Source: an uncultured Alphaproteobacteria bacterium (lineage in GTDB: Bacteria; Pseudomonadota; Alphaproteobacteria; Caulobacterales; Hyphomonadaceae). Taken from it: a stretch of 5,948 nt of DNA. The notes below the pieces were generated by a model, which worked only from the letters and a program-made list of their open reading frames with translations, had not been told where the DNA came from and did not search any database. Shown in pieces: positions 1 through 5,357 of this stretch. The position numbers and the translations under genes were made by a program. Within the stretch, counting starts at the first letter, position 1, and the number at the start of each line of letters is the position of its first letter. The stretch lies in the NCBI GenBank assembly GCA_903831485.1, contig CAIKXW010000181.1, forward strand, positions 1 through 5,948, written 5' to 3'.

Positions 1-1001
1 GCGTGCTGCGCCTGCGCCACGGCCATGCCATAGCCCGGCACGATGATGACCTTGGATGCGTTCTTCATGATGAAGGCCGCATCGTCCGCCGAGCCGATCT
101 TCACCGGCTTGGCCGGTCCGCCGCCCGCAGCGGCCGCCGTCGTCTCGCCGCCGAAGCCGCCGAGGATGACGGAGATGAAGCTGCGGTTCATCGCCTTGCA
201 CATGATGTAGGACAGGATCGCGCCCGACGATCCCACCAGCGATCCGGTGATGATCAGCGCGTTGTTCTCCAGCGTGAAGCCCAGCGCCGCTGCGGCCCAG
301 CCCGAATACGAGTTGAGCATCGACACGACGACCGGCATGTCCGCCCCGCCGATCGGGATGATCAGCGTGATCCCGAGGATCAGCGCGATCGCCGTCAGAG
401 CCAGGAACATCCAGGGCTGCGATCCCTGCGTCTGCACCATCATCACGACAAGCACCACGATGGCGACGCCGAACGCGATGTTGATGATGTGGCGGCCCGG
501 CAGCATGATCGGCGATCCCGACATGTTGCCGTTGAGCTTCAGGAACGCGATCACCGATCCAGTGAAGGTCAGCGCGCCGATGGCTGAGCCGAGCGACAGC
601 TCGATGATCGAGGCCATGTTGATAGCCCCGGTCACGCCAATGCCATAGCTTTCCGGCGCATAGAGCGCCGCCGCCGCCACAAGCACGGCCGCAAGGCCCA
701 CCAGCGAGTGGAAGAATGCCACCAGCTGCGGCATCGCCGTCATCTTGATCTTCTGCGCAACCACTGCGCCCGCGACGCCGCCTACCGCAATGCCGCCGGC
801 GATGATCAGCAGTGTCGGCGCATCAAGGCCGCCCGAGCTGTCCCACAGCATCCACAGCGTGGTGCCGATCGCCAGCACCATCCCGATGATGCCGTTGTTC
901 GCGCCCGCGCGGCTGGTCTCGGGGCTCGACAGTCCCCGCAGCGACAGGATGAAAAGAACGCCCGATGCAAGATAGAGCAGGGCCGCAATGTTCGCGTTCA
1001 T
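1..1001 (-). CDS. pntB: NAD(P) transhydrogenase subunit beta, partial (3' end beyond left edge)
   Basis: This is the membrane and NADP(H)-binding subunit of proton-translocating transhydrogenase, which couples inward proton flow to hydride transfer from NADH to NADP+ in the cytoplasmic membrane. The reading frame is open to base 1 and gives 333 complete codons of a family usually about 460-470 residues long. Residues 1 to about 285 form the multi-helix domain II. The segment MPQLVAFFHSLVGLAAV carries His98, which corresponds to the proton-path His91 of E. coli PntB, and MLNSYSGWAAAA carries Asn230, the counterpart of Asn222. Near-identical family signatures GSSGAILSYIMCKAMNRSF and GYGMAVAQAQH follow; the latter opens the NADP-binding domain III, where the window ends, so about 130 residues are missing. 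The ATG overlaps the dehalogenase stop as ATGA, with a Shine-Dalgarno-like AGGGGA about 10 bases upstream inside that gene, suggesting translational coupling. Identification is very secure. Confidence 0.97.
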   Translation of the reverse strand, partial: MNANIAALLYLASGVLFILSLRGLSSPETSRAGANNGIIGMVLAIGTTLWMLWDSSGGLDAPTLLIIAGGIAVGGVAGAVVAQKIKMTAMPQLVAFFHSLVGLAAVLVAAAALYAPESYGIGVTGAINMASIIELSLGSAIGALTFTGSVIAFLKLNGNMSGSPIMLPGRHIINIAFGVAIVVLVVMMVQTQGSQPWMFLALTAIALILGITLIIPIGGADMPVVVSMLNSYSGWAAAALGFTLENNALIITGSLVGSSGAILSYIMCKAMNRSFISVILGGFGGETTAAAAGGGPAKPVKIGSADDAAFIMKNASKVIIVPGYGMAVAQAQH

Positions 1002-1954
1002 GAGTGGTCCGGTCCCCTAGGGTGTGTCTGGCTACCCAGCCCGAATGATGTCAGGGCGGCGCGCGCAATCGGCTCGCCCCACTCCTGCAGAAAATGTCCG
1101 CCCTCGGCGATCAGCATCGGCTCGGGGCAGTTGCGGATCGTGGCGTGAAGCGCGCGCATCACAGGCTCGCCCAGCACCGGATCGGCCTGGCCGATCGCCA
1201 TGAAGCTCTGGCCGTTCCACTGTTCGAGAAAGAAGGCGGCAGACGCGCGTCCATGCGCAACGCCGTCCATTGCCGGATCGACGGGCACGAGTTGCGGAAA
1301 CCGCCGTACGCCAGCCTTGTAGGTGATGTCCGGAAACGGCGCGTTGTAGGCGTCCTTCTCGGCATCGGTCAGTACCGATGTCCCGCGCTTCATCAGAGCG
1401 CCGACATCCATGTCAGGATTGGCGGCGGCATAGGCCTTCCAGGCATTGAAGCCCGGCCCGGGAGACGCGCCCGTGCCGATGCCGGTGTTCATGATCAGCA
1501 GCCGGGTGATCTCCGGATGATCCTTGGGAAGCGTAAGGCCCAGAAGTCCACCCCAGTCCTGCACGACAATGCAGACATTCTTGAGCGCCATGCGATCGAG
1601 GAATGCCGTCATCGTGTCGCGATGGAAGTCGAAGGTATAGACCTCGTCCTTCACCGGCTTGTCGGAGCGACCGAAGCCGAACCAGTCCGGCGCCACGACG
1701 CGGCGCCCCGCACCAACAAACACCGGCAGCATCTTCCGATAGAGATAGGACCAGCTCGGCTCGCCATGCAGGCAGAGGAATGTCACCTCCGCATTGCGCG
1801 GCCCCTCGTCGATATAGTGCAGGCGCAGACCCTCGCGGCCCTTGAGGTCGTCGACATAGTGCGGCGCAAACGTCCAGCCGGACAGGTTGGCGAACCGTTC
1901 GTCCGGCGTGCGGACGATCGGGCCAAATCTCGGATGATCGAAAGCTGCCGCCAT
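998..1954 (-). CDS. dhmA: Haloalkane dehalogenase, subfamily I (DhlA/DhmA-like)
   Basis: A 318-residue alpha/beta-hydrolase that should cleave carbon-halogen bonds hydrolytically to alcohol plus halide, probably in the cytoplasm as no signal peptide is visible. Numbered from the ATG at 1954, the motif HGEPSW (63-68) forms the oxyanion region. VVQDWGG gives nucleophile Asp133 and halide-binding Trp134; NAWKAY gives the second halide-binding Trp172; GQADPVLG gives acid Asp258; GGHFLQE gives base His287. The Asp-His-Asp plus Trp-Trp set is that of subfamily HLD-I, and the whole chain aligns from memory to Xanthobacter DhlA (Asp124, Trp125, Trp175, Asp260, His289), with about ten extra N-terminal residues and a short C-terminal tail. 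A GTG lies directly before the ATG (1957); the ATG is preferred because a GAAG lies 5 bases before it. The gene sits 7 bases after pntAB and overlaps pntB by 4, a surprising place for a dehalogenase. The physiological substrate is unknown. Confidence 0.92.
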   Translation of the reverse strand: MAAAFDHPRFGPIVRTPDERFANLSGWTFAPHYVDDLKGREGLRLHYIDEGPRNAEVTFLCLHGEPSWSYLYRKMLPVFVGAGRRVVAPDWFGFGRSDKPVKDEVYTFDFHRDTMTAFLDRMALKNVCIVVQDWGGLLGLTLPKDHPEITRLLIMNTGIGTGASPGPGFNAWKAYAAANPDMDVGALMKRGTSVLTDAEKDAYNAPFPDITYKAGVRRFPQLVPVDPAMDGVAHGRASAAFFLEQWNGQSFMAIGQADPVLGEPVMRALHATIRNCPEPMLIAEGGHFLQEWGEPIARAALTSFGLGSQTHPRGPDHS

Positions 1955-1961
1955 CACAGCT

Positions 1962-2372
1962 TCACTTCGTCGTCGGCTTCACGGCCGGCTTTTCCTTCTT
2001 CTTGTACATCGCAAGCATCCGCTTGGTGACAAGGAAGCCGCCGAAGATGTTCACGGCGGCCAGCGCGACCGCCACCCCGCCCATGCCTTTAGACAGCCAC
2101 AGGTCGCTGGTCATCTCCTGACCCGCACCAGCGCCCGCCGCAATCAGCGCGCCGACGATGATCACCGAGGAGATCGCGTTCGTGACGGCCATCAGCGGCG
2201 TGTGCAGCGCGGGCGTCACCGACCACACCACATAGTATCCGACGAAGATCGCCAGCACGAAGATCGCCAGGCGGAAGATCAGCCCGTCAGGCTGTTCCGC
2301 ACCCGTCGCAGCGAGCGCGGGCGCGGCGAGCAGCAGTGCTGCAAATCCCAGGGCGGCAAGGCGCTTGATCAT
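1962..2372 (-). CDS. pntAB: NAD(P) transhydrogenase subunit alpha part 2 (membrane domain)
   Basis: This 136-residue protein is the membrane-embedded part of the split transhydrogenase alpha subunit and forms the proton channel together with PntB. The core GYYVVWSVTPALHTPLMAV (residues 45-63) and NIFGGFLVTKRMLAMYKK match the C-terminal membrane region of E. coli PntA almost residue for residue. Hydrophobic stretches lie near 5-22, 31-51, 60-83 and 97-116. The first could be read as a signal peptide (APALA before a possible cut after Ala21), but it lines up with the first transmembrane helix of the fused E. coli subunit, so a retained helix is the better reading. The tail is lysine-rich. The ATG overlaps the stop of the upstream 65-codon gene as ATGA, and AAAGGA sits about 8 bases before it. 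Identification is secure. Confidence 0.95.
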   Translation of the reverse strand: MIKRLAALGFAALLLAAPALAATGAEQPDGLIFRLAIFVLAIFVGYYVVWSVTPALHTPLMAVTNAISSVIIVGALIAAGAGAGQEMTSDLWLSKGMGGVAVALAAVNIFGGFLVTKRMLAMYKKKEKPAVKPTTK

Positions 2373-2566
2373 GTTTGCGATCCTTTTTCCGGCTTTTTCT
2401 TCGTTTTCAGAATGTACCGTATACCGACGGAAATCATTGCGACAGCAATTGCCGCCACGACAAAGCTTGGCAGCGGCGCTGGGCCAGGCATCGTCGTCAT
2501 CTGCACGAAATACCAGCCGAGCATCAGGCCGGTGATCGTCAGGATGAGGCCGATGGCCTTCGACAT
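2369..2566 (-). CDS. Small two-helix membrane protein within the transhydrogenase operon, function unknown
   Basis: A 65-residue protein I do not recognise. It has two hydrophobic stretches, about residues 4-22 and 34-53, joined by a short loop containing MPGPAPLP, then a basic tail (KTKKKPEK). By the positive-inside rule the basic tail should be cytoplasmic, and a two-helix hairpin would put the N-terminus there too. It begins 3 bases after the pntAA stop, with AAGGA 10 bases before the ATG, and its own stop overlaps the pntAB start as ATGA. This tight packing between two subunits of one complex is the main reason to believe it is translated, and suggests a role in assembly or as an extra subunit of the transhydrogenase. 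That role is inference. The coding call is firm on context, less so on sequence because the gene is short. Confidence 0.82.
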   Translation of the reverse strand: MSKAIGLILTITGLMLGWYFVQMTTMPGPAPLPSFVVAAIAVAMISVGIRYILKTKKKPEKGSQT

Positions 2567-2569
2567 GCC

Positions 2570-3697
2570 TCAGCCATCCTTCAGCGCGGGGTGCACTACC
2601 TGCCCATCGCGCGTAAGGACCGAGGCCTTCACGATCTCATCGTCCCACTTCGGCCCGAACGCCGCGTTCTCGCCCGTGAACAAGGGCAGCAGCGCCAGCA
2701 GGTTCTTGGCGTACAGCGCCGAAGCGTCGGCCGCGATCCGGCCGGGCAGGTTGGTGAAGCCGGCGACCTTCACGCCGTCCACGTCCACCACCACGTCCGG
2801 CTTCGACAGCGGGCAGTTGCCGCCCTGGCTGACTGCAAGGTCGACGATCACCGACCCCGGCCGCATCGAGCGCACCATGGCTTCGGTCACCAGCACGGGC
2901 GCCGCCCGCCCCGGGATCAACGCCGTCGTGACGACGATGTCCTGCTTGGCGATGTGACCCGCCACCAGTTCGGCCTGCAGCTTCTGGTACTCCGGCGACA
3001 TCGGCTTGGCGTATCCCGCAGCCGTCTCCGCCGCCTTGAACTCCTCGTTCTCGACCGCGATGAATTTTGCGCCCAGCGAGGCGACCTGTTCCTTCGATGC
3101 GGGGCGCACGTCGGTCGCGGACACGACGCCGCCCAGACGCCGCGCCGTGGCGATCGCCTGCAGGCCGGCGACGCCAGCCCCCATCACGAACACCTTAGCC
3201 GCCGCCACCGTGCCAGCGGCCGTCATCATCATCGGCAGCGCGCGGCCATACAGCTGCGAGCCTTCGATCACGGCGCGATAGCCGGCAAGGTTGGCTTGGG
3301 AAGACAGCACGTCCATCGACTGCGCCCGCGTGATGCGCGGCACGAACTCCATCGCGATGGCGGTGATGCCTGCGGCCGCATACCCGGCGGCTTCCGCCTT
3401 CGCTGCATACGGTTCCAGCAGCCCGGCCATGGCCGCGCCCTTCGGATATGTCGCAAGTTCAGCAGCGTCCGGCGCGCGCACCTTGAAGACGATGTCGGCG
3501 CCGGCCAGCACGTCCGCCGCCGAGTTGATCGTCGCGCCCGCAGCGATGTAGTCCTCGTCACGGATGCCGGCTGTCGCGCCCGCGCCCGTCTCGATGGCCA
3601 CCGTGTGCTTCAGCGCCGCCAGCTTCTTCACCGTGTCCGGTGTCGCTGCGACGCGGGTCTCGTTGAACCGCCGTTCCTTCAGGACCGCGATCTTCAT
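2570..3697 (-). CDS. pntAA: NAD(P) transhydrogenase subunit alpha part 1 (NAD-binding domain I)
   Basis: This 375-residue soluble subunit binds NAD(H) on the cytoplasmic face and passes hydride to or from NADP(H) on PntB domain III. It begins MKIAVLKERRFNETRVAATP, the alanine dehydrogenase/PNT N-terminal domain signature. The loop PRITRAQSMDVLSS carries Arg121, Gln126, Asp129 and Ser132, equivalent to Arg127, Gln132, Asp135 and Ser138 of the Rhodospirillum rubrum enzyme. The Rossmann motif GAGVAG is at 173-178 with Asp196 (ATDVRP) at the end of the second strand. TTALIPGRAAPVLV and VIVDLAVSQGGNCPL are further family blocks. Its length is close to that of the R. rubrum subunit, and the chain ends before any membrane helix, confirming the split architecture. 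AGGGGG lies 4 bases before the ATG. It follows the upstream COX IV-like gene by 24 bases. Confidence 0.97.
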   Translation of the reverse strand: MKIAVLKERRFNETRVAATPDTVKKLAALKHTVAIETGAGATAGIRDEDYIAAGATINSAADVLAGADIVFKVRAPDAAELATYPKGAAMAGLLEPYAAKAEAAGYAAAGITAIAMEFVPRITRAQSMDVLSSQANLAGYRAVIEGSQLYGRALPMMMTAAGTVAAAKVFVMGAGVAGLQAIATARRLGGVVSATDVRPASKEQVASLGAKFIAVENEEFKAAETAAGYAKPMSPEYQKLQAELVAGHIAKQDIVVTTALIPGRAAPVLVTEAMVRSMRPGSVIVDLAVSQGGNCPLSKPDVVVDVDGVKVAGFTNLPGRIAADASALYAKNLLALLPLFTGENAAFGPKWDDEIVKASVLTRDGQVVHPALKDG

Positions 3698-3721
3698 TAG
3701 TCCCCCTGTGGTTGCCGGGAA

Positions 3722-4063
3722 TCAGCCCAGCAGCAGGCCGCCCAGCCAGATCAGAGTTTGTACGAAAACAGCGAGAACGCAGAGGCCGACGACGGTGGCG
3801 ATCCAAGCGCCGCCCATGTTCATCAGCATGCCACATGCGATGCCGAACACCGCAAAGCCGATCATGGCGCCGATCCACGGGATCCCCATGGTGAGCGTGA
3901 AGGTCGCATAGCCGACAATGATCAGGGTCAGCAGGCTGCCCCAGGCCGTCAGGTTTCCAAAGCCTTTCCACATGCCGCGCCGCGCGGCCATGTCCATGTA
4001 GGCGTCCGTGTGCGCCGGCGGCGTCACGATCGGGCCTTTGTCGGCGTGTTCGGCATGCGCCAT
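3722..4063 (-). CDS. Three-helix membrane protein with aa3-type COX subunit IV-like N-terminus
   Basis: A 113-residue membrane protein heading the transhydrogenase operon. Residues about 18-57 (THDAYMD-like acidic start, then MWKGFGNLTAWGSLL and a hydrophobic helix) resemble the bacterial aa3-type cytochrome oxidase subunit IV domain, in which a short acidic segment, a Gly-Phe turn and a Leu-Thr-x-Trp motif lead into one helix. Unlike the usual single-helix protein of about 50 residues, this one continues with two more hydrophobic stretches near 62-80 and 86-111. The N-terminus has several histidines (MAHAEHA). The start at 4063 is chosen because GGAG lies 10 bases upstream; an in-frame ATG at 4081 would add six residues but has no visible ribosome site. 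Small proteins of this family occur upstream of pntA in other alphaproteobacteria as far as I recall. Whether it serves the oxidase or the transhydrogenase is not shown by the sequence. Confidence 0.75.
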   Translation of the reverse strand: MAHAEHADKGPIVTPPAHTDAYMDMAARRGMWKGFGNLTAWGSLLTLIIVGYATFTLTMGIPWIGAMIGFAVFGIACGMLMNMGGAWIATVVGLCVLAVFVQTLIWLGGLLLG

Positions 4064-4073
4064 CGGGTGTCGA

Positions 4074-4077
4074 CTCC
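4074..4077 (-). promoter_or_regulatory. Ribosome binding site deciding the start of the COX IV-like gene
   Basis: GGAG on the minus strand lies 10 bases before the ATG at 4063. The more distal in-frame ATG at 4081 is preceded only by pyrimidine-rich sequence (CTCTCCTGACC), so the internal ATG is the better start. Confidence 0.5.
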
Positions 4078-4104
4078 ACATGGTTGCAGGTCAGGAGAGC
4101 GTCG

Positions 4105-4133
4105 GATGTAGCCGGATCACGCGCCCCTGAAAA
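4105..4133 (-). promoter_or_regulatory. Putative housekeeping promoter of the transhydrogenase operon
   Basis: On the minus strand GCTACATC (4112-4105) fits the Caulobacter housekeeping -10 consensus GCTANAWC at every specified position. TTTTCA (4133-4128) lies 17 bases upstream of TACATC and is a partial match to TTGACA. Transcription would begin near 4098, leaving a leader of about 35 bases before the ATG at 4063. An A/T-rich patch (about 4155-4180) further upstream, in otherwise GC-rich DNA, could assist polymerase binding. No operator repeat is evident. The element is predicted from sequence only. Confidence 0.42.
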
Positions 4134-4247
4134 GCGCCCAAACGGCCGCATGGACCGAAAAAATCGCTGAAAATTCCGAAAGGGCCGGCCCGGCATGGTG
4201 ATTCCCCGCCGCCAACCGGTCAGGGCCAGCGCGTCGGCGTTCGCCGC

Positions 4248-5273
4248 CTAGTCCAGCCCCCGCGCTACCACCCGGTCAGACGTCGAGTACCGCCATTCCT
4301 GCAGCAGCGTCCGCAGCGCGGCCACGAAGGCCAGCGGCTGGTCGAGCATCACATGATGACGCGCCTCCGGGATCTCGATGAACGGCACCTGCCGGTTCAG
4401 GAGGTCGCGCATGTATTCGCCGACATCGTCCTCCCACAGGATCGACTTCTCGCCCTTGAACAGCGCGATCCTGCAACGCGTCGCCTTCAGCAATTCCTGC
4501 GGCGGACGCGAGACCGAGAAGCGCCGCCAGATCGACGGATCGAACTTCCAGCCCCAGCCATCACCGGTCTTTTCTCCGTTCGGGCCATCCTGCGCCGGCT
4601 TCTTCGCGAGGCTCCAGCGCGCGATGTAGTCCATGATGAAATGGTTATCGCACGCCTGCGGCGGGGCGAGGCGAAAGCGCGCCAGCGCTGCTTCCAGCGT
4701 CGGATATACCTTGCCGCCCCGCACGGGCGGCGGCCCATGGCGCTGGCGGTCAGGCGGGTTCACCGGCGAGTCGACAATGACAATCCCGCCGAAGCGGTCG
4801 CCATACTCAGCCCCGGTCAGGATCGTGACAAACCCGCCGAACGAATGCGCGACGATGATCGGCTTCTCGGCGTGAGCAAACAACCCGGCCGCCTCGCATA
4901 CGGCCAGCTGCTCCTTCGCGAACACGTCCATCACATAGTGCGGACGCCAGTCTGAATCGCCCATGCCCGAGAACGTCATCGCGACCACATGATAGTCGTC
5001 GGTGAGATAGGGCGCGACGAAGTCCCACCAGTGCGCGTGCGCGCCGTTGCCATGCACCAGCAACAGCCCCGGCTTCGTCCGGTCGCCCCAGCTCTGGTAA
5101 TGGATCTTCGCGCCCTCGCAGTCGACGAACGCTGTGGCGTAAGGCGTTGCAACCGCAGCCTCGAACCAGTGCGGCGCAGGCGGGCGCGCACCCTTGTAGA
5201 CCGCAAGCGGGCCCTGTTCCGCCGGCATCTCCGCCGGCTGGTCGCGAACAACCTTGTCCCTGCTGTCTGTCAA
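4248..5273 (-). CDS. Alpha/beta hydrolase with serine nucleophile, substrate unknown
   Basis: A 341-residue alpha/beta-hydrolase-fold protein without a visible signal peptide. Counting from the TTG at 5273, the oxyanion motif HGNG is at 74-77 and the nucleophile elbow VAHSFGG places Ser144 in the slot; the first glycine of the common GxSxG is alanine here. The base is probably His306 in EARHHVMLDQP. The acid is less clear: Glu275 (FKGEKSIL) or Asp168 (IVDSPV). A serine nucleophile excludes haloalkane dehalogenase and epoxide hydrolase, which use aspartate, and leaves esterase, lactonase or carbon-carbon hydrolase. Residues 165-250 form a Pro/Arg-rich, Trp-containing cap. The start is uncertain: a GTG at 5285 opens the same frame but lacks a ribosome site, whereas GGAGG lies 5 bases before the TTG. 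It is separated from the transhydrogenase operon by a promoter-bearing gap and from the upstream gene by a stem-loop, so it looks like its own unit. Confidence 0.88.
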   Translation of the reverse strand: MTDSRDKVVRDQPAEMPAEQGPLAVYKGARPPAPHWFEAAVATPYATAFVDCEGAKIHYQSWGDRTKPGLLLVHGNGAHAHWWDFVAPYLTDDYHVVAMTFSGMGDSDWRPHYVMDVFAKEQLAVCEAAGLFAHAEKPIIVAHSFGGFVTILTGAEYGDRFGGIVIVDSPVNPPDRQRHGPPPVRGGKVYPTLEAALARFRLAPPQACDNHFIMDYIARWSLAKKPAQDGPNGEKTGDGWGWKFDPSIWRRFSVSRPPQELLKATRCRIALFKGEKSILWEDDVGEYMRDLLNRQVPFIEIPEARHHVMLDQPLAFVAALRTLLQEWRYSTSDRVVARGLD

Positions 5274-5278
5274 CCGCG

Positions 5279-5283
5279 CCTCC
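5279..5283 (-). promoter_or_regulatory. Ribosome binding site supporting a TTG start for the hydrolase
   Basis: GGAGG on the minus strand sits 5 bases before the TTG at 5273-5271. It overlaps the alternative GTG start at 5285, so both starts cannot use it. It is the strongest Shine-Dalgarno sequence near this gene. Confidence 0.55.
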
Positions 5284-5320
5284 ACTGCGAAGGTGATTAG
5301 GCGCGCGCGAAGGGCAGGGC

Positions 5321-5350
5321 AAGCTGAGCCGGGCGGGGCCGGCTCAGCTT
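5321..5350 (-). terminator. Stem-loop terminator after the quinoprotein gene
   Basis: A perfect 12-bp inverted repeat (arms 5321-5332 and 5339-5350, AAGCTGAGCCGG and its complement) closes a six-base loop. It begins 7 bases after the quinoprotein stop codon. The stem ends in TT on the minus strand, but the following bases are GCCCTGCC and hold no T-run, so it may act as a weak or Rho-assisted terminator, or as an mRNA 3'-end stabiliser. Position and stem quality make an end-of-transcript role likely. Confidence 0.65.
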
Positions 5351-5357
5351 CCCGACT

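Noticed and set aside
3..648. Two overlapping plus-strand frames opposite pntB
   Set aside because: Both are shadows of the highly conserved pntB membrane domain; no motif or ribosome site supports them.
1094..2029. Plus-strand open frame (311 codons) antisense to the dehalogenase
   Set aside because: Low-complexity Arg/His-rich shadow product, whereas the minus strand carries a complete catalytic pentad.
2375..3700. Long plus-strand open frame (441 codons) antisense to pntAA
   Set aside because: It mirrors pntAA in a GC-rich genome, and its product is an Arg/His/Asp-rich composition typical of shadow frames with no domain signature. pntAA on the other strand is unambiguous.
4182..4191. Palindrome GGGCCGGCCC downstream of the hydrolase stop, considered as a terminator
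   Set aside because: The arms meet with no loop, so no stable hairpin forms; the T-rich bases that follow are interrupted. No convincing terminator is seen for the hydrolase.
3558..4196. Minus-strand 212-codon frame spanning the COX IV-like gene, the promoter and the start of pntAA
   Set aside because: It overlaps two better-supported genes in another frame, is Arg/Asp/His-rich, and would run through the predicted promoter.
4807..5322. Minus-strand frame of 171 codons overlapping the hydrolase
   Set aside because: Frame-shifted shadow of the hydrolase; the hydrolase frame holds HGNG, AHSFG and the terminal His motif.
5294..5322. TTGCCC with 17-base spacing to TAATCA ahead of the hydrolase, considered as a promoter
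   Set aside because: The -35 is acceptable but the -10 matches TATAAT at only two positions and does not fit GCTANAWC; it also overlaps the hairpin. Too weak to list.
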